Of a stretch of DNA of 64,000 nucleotides, positions 1 through 9,300 are shown in pieces; the first letter of the stretch is position 1; the number at the start of each line of letters is the position of its first letter. The translations under genes and the position numbers were made by a program. Source of the DNA: Paracoccaceae bacterium. Lineage in GTDB: Bacteria > Pseudomonadota > Alphaproteobacteria > Rhodobacterales > Rhodobacteraceae. The stretch spans positions 1 through 64,000 of the forward strand of contig JAIXZY010000078.1 of NCBI GenBank assembly GCA_027489355.1, read 5' to 3'. Under the pieces are notes generated by a model. The model saw only the letters and a program-made list of their open reading frames with translations, did no database searches and was not told where the DNA came from.

Positions 1-1
1 C

Positions 2-208
2 ACCCAGGAGGCCTTCGAAGCCCGAACCCGGTTGCTGGAAGTCGACACCCAGTCCGGCCGGGCCTGGACCGATGAACCGGTCCAATGGACGCAGGGTGAG
101 CTCAGGGCCCAGGCCGCCGGCCTCGACTACGACCAGTCAGGCGCCCGTCTGCAACTCAAAGGCCCGGTTCGCGCGCAACTGTCCGCGCCGCCGCGCGTCC
201 CTCGCTAG
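2..208 (+). CDS. lptC: LptC C-terminal fragment (LPS export, periplasmic subunit), 5' end outside window
   Basis: This reading frame is open from base 2 and ends in TAG at 206-208, giving 68 residues. The residues visible (a beta-strand-rich segment with GRAWTDEPVQW and GARLQLKGPVRAQL) resemble the C-terminal jellyroll of LptC, the inner-membrane-anchored protein that hands lipopolysaccharide to LptA. The assignment rests mainly on the gene following it, which is clearly lptA. The start lies outside the window. It belongs to the short left-hand block that looks betaproteobacterial and does not match the rest of the contig. Confidence 0.7.
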   Translation, partial: TQEAFEARTRLLEVDTQSGRAWTDEPVQWTQGELRAQAAGLDYDQSGARLQLKGPVRAQLSAPPRVPR

Positions 209-254
209 AATGGGCTGCAGCAAGTTTCGTGCCTTTGCCCGAAGCCGCGTGCCC

Positions 255-910
255 ATGACCGCCACCCAAGACGACACCCACCCCCGCACCGCCCGCGCAC
301 TTTGCGCTGCGGCGCTGGTGCTGGCTGCGTGTGCCGCCGTGAGCGCCCGCGCGGAAAAAGCCGACCGCCAACAGCCCTTGACCATTGAAGCCGACCAGGG
401 CAGCACCGTCGACTTGGCCCGGCGCGTGGTGGTCTTCAACGGCCGTGTGGTGCTCACGCAGGGCAGCTTGCGCATCCTGGCCGATCGTGTCGAAGTGGCC
501 GAGGTGGGCGAAGGCCAACGCACCGCCCAGGCGCGGGGCCGGCCTGAACAACCCGCCCAATTCCGCGAAAAGCGTGAGGGTGTGGACGAATTCGTGGAAG
601 GCCGCGCCGACCTCATCGAATACGACAGCCGTGAGGCCCTGATCCGGCTCAGCGGCAAGGCCGTGGTGCGCCGCCTGCGCGGCACGCAACTGGCCGATGA
701 GGTGCAGGGCGAGACCATCATATGGAACGGCAACCGCGAGACCTTCAGCGTCGCGCCCGCTGAACGAGGCAGCGCCGACGGCCGCGGCGAGCGGGTCCGG
801 GGCGTGTTCGCCCCGCCACCATCGCCACCGGCAACTTCGCCGGCCCCTTCCCCATCCGGTGCGCCGGCCGCTGGGCCGTCCGCACCGTCGGCGGCCAACC
901 CCGCACGGCG

Positions 911-914
<4 letters not shown>
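255..914 (+). CDS. lptA: LptA, periplasmic lipopolysaccharide transport protein (betaproteobacterial type)
   Basis: About 219 residues from ATG 255, chosen because a typical signal peptide follows at once (arginine, then ALCAAALVLAACA, cleavage near ARA-EKADRQ). ATG 210 is an alternative start, adding 15 residues directly after the lptC stop. The mature part has the OstA/LptA beta-jellyroll pattern: PLTIEADQG, VVVFNGRVVLTQGSLRI, ADRVEV and EGRADLIEYDS. LptA bridges the periplasm and carries LPS from LptC to LptD. The tail is rich in Pro, Ala and Ser. Its stop overlaps the next start by 4 bases. The EKADRQ opening and lptC-lptA-lptB order are typical of Comamonadaceae-like betaproteobacteria, unlike everything to the right. 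Confidence 0.85.
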
Positions 915-1753
<839 letters not shown>

Positions 1754-1761
1754 CCCTTCGC

Positions 1762-1788
1762 GGCGGCAGCTGGAACCGAGCTGCCGCC
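1762..1788 (+). terminator. Hairpin after the ABC ATPase gene, probable terminator
   Basis: A perfect 10-base-pair stem (GGCGGCAGCT / AGCTGCCGCC) with a 7-base loop begins 9 bases after the stop codon. There is no T-run, so it is a hairpin of the kind that may need Rho or only protect the mRNA end. It separates the ABC gene from the mrp operon. Confidence 0.6.
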
Positions 1789-1813
1789 ACACCCCGGCCC
1801 CAGCGGCCAGCCC

Positions 1814-1843
1814 TTGCTCTTTTCCCAAATACTCCCCGCGGAG
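1814..1843 (+). repeat. Dispersed intergenic repeat, copy 1 (CAAATACTCC family)
   Basis: Copy 1 of six related intergenic elements in this window, with the pattern TTGCTCTTTTC, CAAATACTCC and a short GC-rich tail, here CCGCGGAG. It sits in the 307-base gap between the ABC gene and mrpA. Apart from this element and the hairpin at 1762 I see no gene in that gap. The GTG-led extension of mrpA into it (1980 onward) has no recognisable membrane-protein features and is not included. Confidence 0.7.
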
Positions 1844-2060
1844 CGTCCGCCGCCGCCCCATTGCGCACCGCCTGTCGGGCCTCCGCGGCAGCGCCGTCCA
1901 AGGGGCTCGATGCCCCGGAGGACGGCTCCCCCTCCCGGAAAACGCCGCCCCGGCGCCGAAACCCCTTGAATCCCCCGGCGTGAGCGACAAGATCAGGCGA
2001 ACCCGCCGCGACGCGACAGCAAGCAACAACACCCGCCGCCACGACGAGGACGCCGCCCGC

Positions 2061-4892
2061 ATGACCCCAGCCCTGATCGTGGCGCTGCCCTTCCTCGGCG
2101 CGATCCTGCCTGCGCTTGTCATCCGGGCCGGCCGGACCGCCTGCGCCACCGCGACCGGCGTCGTCACGCTCCTTGCGCTGATCCTGCTTGCCCTGCAGGC
2201 CCCTGCCGTCCTGCGCGGAGAGGTCGTGCAGACCCGCATCGACTGGCTGCCCCAACTGCGACTGGACGCCACCTTCTTCCTTGACGGCCTCGGCCTGATG
2301 TTCGCGGGCCTCATCCTGGGGATCGGCCTTCTCATCATCCTCTACGCCCGCTTCTACCTGGCGAAATCCGACCCGACGAGCCAGTTCTACACTTATCTCC
2401 TCCTCTTCCAGGGGGCGATGCTGGGGATCGTGCTGTCGGACAACATCCTCCTCCTCCTGATCTTCTGGGAGCTCACCTCACTCTCCTCCTTCCTCCTCAT
2501 CGGCTACTGGAAGCACCTGCCCGAAGGCCGCCAAGGCGCGCGGATGGCTCTGGCCGTGACCGGCGGCGGCGGCCTGGCGATGATTGCCGGGATGCTGATC
2601 CTGGGGCAGATCGCCGGGTCCTACGACCTGACCGCGATCCTCCTGCAGAAGGACGCGATCCAGGCCTCGCCGCTCTACCTGCCCGCGCTGCTCCTGATCC
2701 TGACCGGGGCCTTCGCGAAGTCCGCGCAGTTCCCCTTCCACTTCTGGCTGCCGCATGCGATGGCCGCACCCACCCCGGTCTCGGCCTACCTCCACTCGGC
2801 AACGATGGTGAAGGCCGGGATCTTCCTGATGGCGCGGCTGTGGCCCGTCCTGTCCGGCACGGTCGAATGGTTCGTGATCGTCACTTTCACCGGCCTTGTC
2901 ACGATGATCCTCGCCGCGAAGATCGCCTTCTACAAGGACGACCTGAAGGCGCTGCTCGCCTTCTCGACGGTCAGCCACCTGGGCCTCATCACCATGCTCC
3001 TCGGCTTCGGCACGGTCGAGGCCGCGACGGTCGCCCTCTTCCACGTCCTGACCCACGCCACCTTCAAGGCCGCGCTCTTCATGACCGCGGGCATCGTCGA
3101 CCACGAGGCGCACACCCGCGACCTGCGCCGCCTCGGCGGCCTGCGCCGGCTGATGCCCGTTACCTTCACCATCGCAGCCATCGCCTCGCTGTCGATGGCA
3201 GGCATCCCGCCGCTGAACGGCTTCCTGTCGAAAGAGATGATGCTGGAAGAAGCCGCCCACATCGGCTGGCCGAACCCCTGGCTCGTCGGCGTTCTTGCCA
3301 CGCTCGGCGCGCTTTTCTCGGTCGCCTATTCCTTCCGCTTCCTCGCCCACGGCTTCCTCGGCCCGGTCCGCGACGACTATCCGCACACCCCGCACGACCC
3401 CGGCTTCGGCCTCTGGGCCGCCCCGGCCCTATTGGCCACGCTGGTTGTCGTCATCGGTCTTATGCCCAACCAGGCCATCGGCTGGCTCCTGAACGCCGCC
3501 GCCACCGCCACCACCGGCCGCGCCGTCTTTTCCAGCATCTCCCACTGGCACGGGCTCGAGGCCCCGGCCCTCTGGATGTCGCTTGTCGCCATCGGCGGCG
3601 GCCTTGTCCTCTTGGGGTCCTACCCCCGCCTCCGCGCCCTCTGGGACGCCGCCCCCCGCCCCGAGGCGAAGCGCCTCTTCGACGCGGTAATCGAGCCGCT
3701 GGCAGACGGCGCCCGCAACGTGACCGAGACGCTGCACAACGGCCGCTTCGGCACGGCGCTGGTCTTCGCCGTCCTGACCATCGCGGCGATCTCCGGCCTC
3801 GCCTTCCTCAGCGCCCCGTCCCAGGCCCCCGGCACCCGCATTCCGCTGCCGGTCGACCCTGTGATCCTCGGCCTCTGGCTTGTCCTGATGCTGGCGGCAC
3901 TCGCCACGCCGCTCCTGCACCGCAACCGCGCCGTCGCGCTGATCCTGACCGGCGTCGTCGGCCTGCTGATTGCGCCGCTCTTCGCCTATTTCTCCGCCCC
4001 CGACCTGGCCCTCACCCAGCTGTCGGTCGAGGTCGTGACCCTCCTTCTCATGCTCCTTGCCCTGAACTTCCTGCCCAAGGAAACGCCCGCCGAAAGCCGC
4101 CTGCCCCGCCGCCTGCGCGATGCCGCTGTCGCAGGGGTCGCGGGCCTCGGCATCGGCGGCCTCGCCTATGCGGTGATGACTCGTGCCCCCGCCTTCGATC
4201 CGATCTCGGCTTTCCACTGGGCGCAGTCGAAACCCGGTGCGGGCGGGACCAATGCCGTCAACACCATCATCGTCGACTTCCGCGGCTATGACACCTTCGG
4301 CGAGATCATCGTCCTCGGCATCGCCGCCCTGGTGATCTACGCGCTGTCCGAAGCTCTTCTGCGCAGCTCCACCGTCACCGCCCGCCTCGCCGCCCTGCCC
4401 CGCAACCGGGAAGCCGGCGACCGCCACCCGATGATGCTGGTGGTCGCCACCCGGCTTCTGCTGCCGATGGCGATGATGGTCGGCGTCTACATCTACCTGC
4501 GCGGGCACAACCTGCCGGGAGGAGGTTTCGTGGCCGGCCTCGTCTTCGCCATCGCCTTCCTGATGCAATACATGGCCTCGGGGTACGACTGGAGCCACGC
4601 CCGTCAGCGTTACGACCACCACGTCCTGATCGGCCTCGGCGTCCTGGTCGCCGCCCTCGCCGGGGTCGGCGCCTGGGCCTCCGGCCTGCCCTTCCTCACA
4701 TCGGGCTACACTTACGTCCATCTGGAACCGCTGGAGGAATTCGAACTCGCCACCGCGGCGATCTTCGACCTGGGCGTCTTCCTCTGCGTCCTGGGTGCGG
4801 TTCTCCTCGCCCTCGCCTCGCTCTCCCGCCTGGCACTCAGGACCGGAGAGCTGCCGAACCGCGCCGCCCACGACCTGGAGGAGACGCGCTGA
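2061..4892 (+). CDS. mrpA: Na+/H+ antiporter subunit A fused to subunit B (MrpA-MrpB)
   Basis: 943 residues from ATG 2061, where a hydrophobic N-terminus starts; an upstream in-frame GTG would add 27 hydrophilic residues. The first ~480 residues form the NuoL-like antiporter core, with FFLDGLGLMFAGLI, ELTSLSSFLLIGYW, KSAQFPFHFWLP, PTPVSAYLHSATMVKAGI and FSTVSHLGL. A DUF4040-like stretch follows (ALTQLSVEVVTLLLMLL). The last ~140 residues are an MnhB domain (RLLLPMAMMVGVYIYLRGHN, LPGGGFVAGL). There is no separate mrpB, so this is the A-B fusion known from alphaproteobacterial Pha/Mrp systems. The complex exchanges Na+ (or K+) for H+ across the inner membrane. Its TGA shares one base with the mrpC ATG. 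Confidence 0.95.
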   Translation: MTPALIVALPFLGAILPALVIRAGRTACATATGVVTLLALILLALQAPAVLRGEVVQTRIDWLPQLRLDATFFLDGLGLMFAGLILGIGLLIILYARFYLAKSDPTSQFYTYLLLFQGAMLGIVLSDNILLLLIFWELTSLSSFLLIGYWKHLPEGRQGARMALAVTGGGGLAMIAGMLILGQIAGSYDLTAILLQKDAIQASPLYLPALLLILTGAFAKSAQFPFHFWLPHAMAAPTPVSAYLHSATMVKAGIFLMARLWPVLSGTVEWFVIVTFTGLVTMILAAKIAFYKDDLKALLAFSTVSHLGLITMLLGFGTVEAATVALFHVLTHATFKAALFMTAGIVDHEAHTRDLRRLGGLRRLMPVTFTIAAIASLSMAGIPPLNGFLSKEMMLEEAAHIGWPNPWLVGVLATLGALFSVAYSFRFLAHGFLGPVRDDYPHTPHDPGFGLWAAPALLATLVVVIGLMPNQAIGWLLNAAATATTGRAVFSSISHWHGLEAPALWMSLVAIGGGLVLLGSYPRLRALWDAAPRPEAKRLFDAVIEPLADGARNVTETLHNGRFGTALVFAVLTIAAISGLAFLSAPSQAPGTRIPLPVDPVILGLWLVLMLAALATPLLHRNRAVALILTGVVGLLIAPLFAYFSAPDLALTQLSVEVVTLLLMLLALNFLPKETPAESRLPRRLRDAAVAGVAGLGIGGLAYAVMTRAPAFDPISAFHWAQSKPGAGGTNAVNTIIVDFRGYDTFGEIIVLGIAALVIYALSEALLRSSTVTARLAALPRNREAGDRHPMMLVVATRLLLPMAMMVGVYIYLRGHNLPGGGFVAGLVFAIAFLMQYMASGYDWSHARQRYDHHVLIGLGVLVAALAGVGAWASGLPFLTSGYTYVHLEPLEEFELATAAIFDLGVFLCVLGAVLLALASLSRLALRTGELPNRAAHDLEETR

Positions 4893-5224
4893 TGGAAGCC
4901 CTTCTCGCCTCGGCCATCGGCCTTTTCACGGCGGTCGGCATCTACCTGATGCTCCGGCTCCGGACCTTCCCGGTGATCCTGGGCCTCACGTTCCTGTCCT
5001 ACGCCGTCAACCTCTTCATCTTCGTCTCCGGCCGCCTCGCGGTGAACGCGGCGCCCATCGTCGGCACCACCGACACGCCCGCCGACCCGCTGCCGCAGGC
5101 GCTGGTTCTGACCGCGATCGTCATTTCCTTCGGAATGACCGCCGTCATCATGATCATGGCCATCGGCGGGCATCTCCTGGCCGGTCACGACCGTATCGAC
5201 CTCGACCCCAGGGGGGACAGCTGA
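4892..5224 (+). CDS. mrpC: Na+/H+ antiporter subunit C (MrpC)
   Basis: 110 residues with three membrane segments, homologous to NuoK. Visible features are FTAVGIYLMLRLRTFPVILGLTF, SYAVNLFIF, TADPLPQALVLTAIVISFGMTA. The length is normal for the family. It starts within the stop of mrpA (TGATG), suggesting translational coupling. It supports assembly of the MrpA/MrpD membrane module. Confidence 0.95.
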   Translation: MEALLASAIGLFTAVGIYLMLRLRTFPVILGLTFLSYAVNLFIFVSGRLAVNAAPIVGTTDTPADPLPQALVLTAIVISFGMTAVIMIMAIGGHLLAGHDRIDLDPRGDS

Positions 5225-5238
5225 TGGCCCGCCCCCAC

Positions 5239-5270
5239 CTTTCCCTTCCGCAAATATCCCCGCCGGAGGC
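5239..5270 (+). repeat. Dispersed intergenic repeat, copy 2, inside the mrp operon
   Basis: The pattern TTCCGCAAATATCCCCGCCGGAGGC matches the repeat consensus. It lies in the 130-base gap between mrpC and mrpD, where the other mrp genes overlap or abut. This is the only place where the operon has a real gap, so the element looks inserted or acts on the mRNA between the two cistrons. Confidence 0.7.
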
Positions 5271-5354
5271 ACGGCCGAGCCGGTTGGCGCTTGCGCCAGA
5301 GGCGAGACAAAAGGCTTGCGCGCCAGCGCTCCTTTTCGAACCCGGCGGCACCGC

Positions 5355-6851
5355 ATGAGCCACTGGATCATCGCCCCCGTCGTCCTGCCGGCCTTCACCG
5401 CCGCGCTGATGGTGCTCGCGCTGCGCGGCCACCTCGCCCTGCAACGCATCGCAAGCGTCGCCGCGATCCTGGCGCTGAACGCCATCGCCGCAGCCCTCCT
5501 GTGGTCCGCCACCGTCCACGGCCCCGAGGCCTATTTCCTTGGCGACTGGCCCGCGCCTTTCGGGATCGTCCTCGTCCTCGACCGCCTCTCCGCCCTGATG
5601 GTCGCGCTCCTTTCCCTCCTCGCGCTCATCACCGCGCTCTACGCCATCGGCTCGCGCTGGGACGAACGCGGCGCCCATTTCCATCCGCTGCTGCACTTCC
5701 TGCTGATGGGCGTGGGCGGGGCCTTCCTGACCGGCGACGCCTTCAACCTCTTCGTCTTCTTCGAGGTCCTTCTCATCGCCTCCTACGGCCTGATGATCCA
5801 CGGCGGGGGAGAGGCCCGGACCCGCGCCGGCATCCAGTACATCGCCTTCAACCTCGTCGGCTCCTCGCTTTTCCTCTTCGGCCTGGCGCTCCTCTACGGC
5901 GTGACCGGCACGCTCAACATGGCCGACCTCGCGCAGAAACTGCCCTCCCTGCCACCGGGAGATGCGGCCCTCCTCCGCGTGGCCGCCGTGATGCTGCTCC
6001 TCGTCTTCGCGATCAAGGGCGCGCTCGTACCGCTGCAGTTCTGGCTGCCCGGGACCTATGCCAACGCGCCCGGGGTCGTGGCCGCCCTCTTCGCGATCAT
6101 GACCAAGGTCGGGGCCTATGCGACCCTCCGCATCGCGACCCTGGTCTTCCCGCCCGACCTGGCCGCAATGGGCACGCTGATCCCGACGATCCTTCTGCCC
6201 GCTGCCCTGGTCACCCTCGTCATCGGGGCGATCGGCATCCTGGGCGCGACCACCCTGCCCCGCATCGCGGCCTTTGCCGCCATCGCCTCGATGGGAACGG
6301 CGTTCCTTGCCATGGCGCAGCTGACACCCCAGGCTACCAGCGCGGCGCTCTACTACATCCTGCATTCGACCCTCGCGACCGCACTGATCTTCCTGGTCGC
6401 CGACCTGATCTCCCGCCGGCGCGCCGACCTGTCGCTTACCGGACCCGCGCCTGTCGCCCAGTCCGGCCTTATGTCGGTTCTCTTCTTCGCCGCCGCAATC
6501 GCGCTGGCCGGGTTGCCGCCGCTGTCGGGCTTCCTCGGCAAGCTTCTGATCCTGGACGCCTGGCGCGACGAGATGCGCACGATCTGGCCCGCGGTCCTCA
6601 TCCCGTCCTTCCTGATGCTGCTCGGCTTCTCCCGCGCGGGCTCGGTCCTCTTCTGGAAACCGGTTCAGCCCGCAAAGGCGCCCGCCCCGCATGAGCCCCT
6701 GGCCCTGACGGCGGCCTTCGCGCTTCTCGCCGCCCTGGCCGCGCTGACCCTGCTGGCCGGCCCGGTCACCGCCTGGCTCGACGCCACGGCCCAAGCCCTG
6801 CACGACCCCGCCGCCTACATCGCCGCCAACCGCCTGGGGGCCGCGCCATGA
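5355..6851 (+). CDS. mrpD: Na+/H+ antiporter subunit D (MrpD)
   Basis: 498 residues from ATG 5355; an upstream start would add 13 basic residues. It is a NuoN/NuoM-like proton-translocating subunit with about 14 membrane segments. Conserved pieces are FGIVLVLDRLSALMV, GVGGAFLTGDAFNLFVFFEVLL, LVFAIKGALVPLQFWLPGTYANAP, AAFAAIASMGTAF and GLPPLSGFLGKLLIL. With MrpA it forms the ion-pumping part of the complex. It follows the repeat-containing gap and overlaps mrpE by four bases. Confidence 0.95.
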   Translation: MSHWIIAPVVLPAFTAALMVLALRGHLALQRIASVAAILALNAIAAALLWSATVHGPEAYFLGDWPAPFGIVLVLDRLSALMVALLSLLALITALYAIGSRWDERGAHFHPLLHFLLMGVGGAFLTGDAFNLFVFFEVLLIASYGLMIHGGGEARTRAGIQYIAFNLVGSSLFLFGLALLYGVTGTLNMADLAQKLPSLPPGDAALLRVAAVMLLLVFAIKGALVPLQFWLPGTYANAPGVVAALFAIMTKVGAYATLRIATLVFPPDLAAMGTLIPTILLPAALVTLVIGAIGILGATTLPRIAAFAAIASMGTAFLAMAQLTPQATSAALYYILHSTLATALIFLVADLISRRRADLSLTGPAPVAQSGLMSVLFFAAAIALAGLPPLSGFLGKLLILDAWRDEMRTIWPAVLIPSFLMLLGFSRAGSVLFWKPVQPAKAPAPHEPLALTAAFALLAALAALTLLAGPVTAWLDATAQALHDPAAYIAANRLGAAP

Positions 6852-7336
6852 GACGCCTTCTCCCCCACCCCTATCTCTCGCTGACCCTCGTCGTCCTTTG
6901 GTTCCTCCTGGTGAACCAGTGGAAGCTTGGCAGCCTGGTCATGGCGCTGATCCTCGGCACCGTGATCCCGCTTCTGACCTCGGCCTGGTGGCCCGACCGC
7001 CCGCGCATCCGCCGCCCCTTCGCACTGGCCGCCTATGTCGCGCTTGTCCTCTGGGACGTGATCGTCGCCAATTTCCAGGTCGCCCGCATCGTCCTTTTCA
7101 TGCCTCGCGACCGTATCCGGTCGGCCTGGATCACCGTGCCGCTCGACCTGACCCAGCCCGAGGCGATCAGCCTCCTCGCCGGGACCATCACCATGACCCC
7201 TGGCACCCTCACCGCCGATCTCTCGGCCGACGGCCGCGCGCTGCTGGTCCATGCGCTGCACGCCCCCGACCCGGAAGCGGTGCGCGACGACATCAAGGCC
7301 CGCTATGAATCCCGGCTGCAAAGGATCTTCGCATGA
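6848..7336 (+). CDS. mrpE: Na+/H+ antiporter subunit E (MrpE)
   Basis: 162 residues, two or three N-terminal membrane segments (YLSLTLVVLWFLLVNQWKLG) followed by a cytoplasmic domain containing TMTPGTLTADL, characteristic of MrpE. The start is fixed by the ATGA overlap with mrpD, and it overlaps mrpF in the same way. It is an accessory subunit of the Mrp complex. Confidence 0.95.
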   Translation: MRRLLPHPYLSLTLVVLWFLLVNQWKLGSLVMALILGTVIPLLTSAWWPDRPRIRRPFALAAYVALVLWDVIVANFQVARIVLFMPRDRIRSAWITVPLDLTQPEAISLLAGTITMTPGTLTADLSADGRALLVHALHAPDPEAVRDDIKARYESRLQRIFA

Positions 7337-7605
7337 TCCTGCCCCATGCCCTGATCTTCTTCCTGATCTGCGTGACGCTCGCCTTCGCGCTGAACCTCTG
7401 GCGGCTCTTCACTGCGCCAACGCTGACCGACCGCATCCTGGTGCTCGACACCATGACCGTGAACGCCATCGCGTTGGTCATCCTCTACGGCATCTGGGGC
7501 GGCACGCATCTCTACCTGGAAGTAGCCGTCCTCTTCGCGCTGACCAGCTTCGTCGGCACCGTCGCCTACTGCCGCTACCTCTTGCGAGGGAACATCATCG
7601 AATGA
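7333..7605 (+). CDS. mrpF: Na+/H+ antiporter subunit F (MrpF)
   Basis: 90 residues with three membrane helices (LIFFLICVTLAFALNLWRLF, TDRILVLDTMTVNAIALVIL, LYLEVAVLFALTSFVGTVAY). The RxxxxPTxxDRIL-type segment is typical of MrpF. It overlaps both neighbours by four bases (ATGA), consistent with coupled translation of the operon. Confidence 0.95.
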   Translation: MILPHALIFFLICVTLAFALNLWRLFTAPTLTDRILVLDTMTVNAIALVILYGIWGGTHLYLEVAVLFALTSFVGTVAYCRYLLRGNIIE

Positions 7606-7973
7606 CCGGCTTCGACACCCTCCTCGACCTCGTGCTCTCGGCCCTGCTGGTCGGAGGTGGCATCTTCACCCTCATCGGCTCTTACGGCCTGATCCGCCTG
7701 CCGCGCCCGATGCAACGCCTCCACGCGCCCACAAAGGCCACCACCATCGGCGTCGGCGCAGCCCTTGCCGTCTCCGCCCTCGACGGCTTGGGCCAGGGTC
7801 AGATCAGCTGGCAAGAGCTCCTGATCACCCTCTTCCTGCTCCTGACCGCCCCCGTCTCCGCCCTGTTCCTCGCCAAGACCCTGATCCTGCGCGGTGAGGC
7901 CGACCGTGACCTTCCTCCCAGCCCCACCGGCGCCGCCTGGTCCACGCTCGCGCCACCGCGCCAAGACCCCTGA
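7602..7973 (+). CDS. mrpG: Na+/H+ antiporter subunit G (MrpG)
   Basis: 123 residues from ATG 7602 in the mrpF stop overlap. It has three membrane segments and the MrpG landmarks GGIFTLIGSYGLIRLPRPMQRLHAPTKATT (shortened here: GLIRLPRPMQRLHAPTKATT) and LLITLFLLLTAPVSA. It is the last gene of the operon (A/B-C-D-E-F-G). The C-terminal tail is Pro/Ala rich and poorly conserved. Confidence 0.95.
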   Translation: MTGFDTLLDLVLSALLVGGGIFTLIGSYGLIRLPRPMQRLHAPTKATTIGVGAALAVSALDGLGQGQISWQELLITLFLLLTAPVSALFLAKTLILRGEADRDLPPSPTGAAWSTLAPPRQDP

Positions 7974-8017
7974 CCTCGCCCTCTCGCCGCGGCGACCGCC
8001 ACTTTCAGCCCCGCCGC

Positions 8018-8052
8018 CTTTCATACTGGCGCAAATATCCCCGCCGGAGGCT
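8018..8052 (+). repeat. Dispersed intergenic repeat, copy 3
   Basis: CTTTCATACTGGCGCAAATATCC followed by the CCGCCGGAGG tail, 45 bases after the mrpG stop. It is a diverged copy of the same element found at 5239 and 9189, in the same orientation. Confidence 0.65.
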
Positions 8053-8088
8053 CCACCCGTCCCACCCGCGCCAGAGCCTCGCAAATTC

Positions 8089-8102
8089 TGACCATATGGT
8101 CA
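8089..8102. promoter_or_regulatory. 14-bp perfect palindrome upstream of deoC, candidate operator
   Basis: TGACCATATGGTCA is a perfect palindrome lying about 75 bases before the deoC start, followed by an unusually A-rich stretch (AAAAATCAA). Such symmetric sites are typical of dimeric repressors, for example of the GntR or DeoR families. No regulator gene lies next to it, so the binding protein is unknown. The location suggests control of deoC and the aldehyde dehydrogenase gene downstream. Confidence 0.45.
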
Positions 8103-8175
8103 AAAATCAACCACCCTCCTCTTGCCCGGCTGCCTCCCGCATGGCATCGTCAGGGGGTCATCCAGCGGAGGCCCG

Positions 8176-9165
8176 ATGAACACGCTGTCCCCGGCCCGAT
8201 CGGGCCTTCTGCCGCAGGTCACCCATGCCCGAAACCCCGGCATGGCACTTGACCTCGACTGGGTCGCCTCGGTCCAGGCCAACACCTCCGCCATCGAACG
8301 CCGCGCCGCCACGCTCCCTGGCCGCCGGTCGGTCAAGAAGGACTACCAGGCCGCCTGGCTTCTGAAGGCCATTTCCCTGATCGACCTGACCACCCTCAGC
8401 GGAGACGACACCGCCGGCCGCGTCCAGCGCCTCTGCGCCAAGGCCCGCCAGCCGGTCGCGCCGTGGATGCTGGAGAAACTCGGGATGGAGGGCCTTACGG
8501 TGGGCGCCGTCTGCGTCTACCACGAGATGGTCGAACACGCCGTCCGCGCACTCGAGGGGACGTCCATCCCCGTCGCTGCCGTCTCCACCGGCTTCCCCGC
8601 CGGCCTCTCGCCCTACAAGCTTCGCATCGCCGAGATCGGCGAAAGCGTGAAGGCGGGCGCGAAGGAGATCGACATCGTCATCTCCCGCCGCCACGTCCTG
8701 ACGCAGAACTGGCAAGCCCTCTACGACGAGATGCGCGACATGCGCGAGGCCTGCGGCGACGCCCACGTCAAGGCCATCCTCGCCACCGGGGAACTCGGCA
8801 CTCTGCGAAACGTCGCCCGTGCCTCCCTTGTCTGCATGATGGGCGGCGCTGATTTCATCAAGACCTCCACCGGGAAAGAGACCGTCAACGCCACCCTCCC
8901 CGTCAGCCTCACCATGATCCGCGCCATCCGCGACTATGAAGCCCGGACCGGCTTCAAGGTCGGCTACAAGCCCGCAGGCGGCATCGCCAAGGCCAAGGAC
9001 GCACTGGTCTACCTGACGCTGATGAAGGACGAACTCGGCCATCCCTGGCTGCAACCCGACCTCTTCCGCTTCGGCGCCTCCTCACTTCTGGGAGACATCG
9101 AACGCCAGCTCGAACACCACCTCACCGGCCACTACTCCGCCGGCTTCCGCCACGCGATGGGCTGA
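8176..9165 (+). CDS. deoC: Deoxyribose-phosphate aldolase
   Basis: 329 residues from ATG 8176, with a GGAGG ribosome site just upstream; the ATG at 8122 gives an 18-residue unconserved extension. The enzyme splits 2-deoxyribose-5-phosphate into acetaldehyde and glyceraldehyde-3-phosphate. The Schiff-base lysine is in FIKTSTGK (K229), the aspartate in EIDIVISRR and the second lysine in GYKPAGGI. The protein is longer at the N-terminus than the E. coli form (259 residues). The next gene is an aldehyde dehydrogenase, which could oxidise the acetaldehyde released. Confidence 0.95.
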   Translation: MNTLSPARSGLLPQVTHARNPGMALDLDWVASVQANTSAIERRAATLPGRRSVKKDYQAAWLLKAISLIDLTTLSGDDTAGRVQRLCAKARQPVAPWMLEKLGMEGLTVGAVCVYHEMVEHAVRALEGTSIPVAAVSTGFPAGLSPYKLRIAEIGESVKAGAKEIDIVISRRHVLTQNWQALYDEMRDMREACGDAHVKAILATGELGTLRNVARASLVCMMGGADFIKTSTGKETVNATLPVSLTMIRAIRDYEARTGFKVGYKPAGGIAKAKDALVYLTLMKDELGHPWLQPDLFRFGASSLLGDIERQLEHHLTGHYSAGFRHAMG

Positions 9166-9188
9166 CCCGATGCCCTGGCCCCGGCAAC

Positions 9189-9220
9189 TTGCTCTTTTCG
9201 CAAATACTCCCGCCGGAGGC
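9189..9220 (+). repeat. Dispersed intergenic repeat, copy 4
   Basis: TTGCTCTTTTCG, CAAATACTCC and CGCCGGAGGC in direct succession: the closest copy to what I take as the consensus. It lies between deoC and the ALDH16 gene. Confidence 0.75.
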
Positions 9221-9253
9221 ATCTGCCCCGTCAACCCGCACCGCGCCTCGTGG

Positions 9254-9272
9254 GGTGGGCGATCCGCCCACC
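9254..9272. repeat. GGTGGGC hairpin repeat, copy 1
   Basis: A perfect 8-base-pair hairpin, GGTGGGCG - ATC - CGCCCACC, between deoC and the ALDH16 gene. An almost identical hairpin with a CAT loop lies at 63146. Both are followed by TT and a GC-rich stretch, which suggests one repeat family. Confidence 0.6.
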
Positions 9273-9300
9273 TTCCGCACTTGACCCCAGGACCCGCCCG

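Noticed and set aside
1980-2060. N-terminal extension of mrpA from GTG 1980
   Set aside because: 27 Arg/Asp-rich residues before a membrane-protein N-terminus, without conservation; ATG 2061 fits better.
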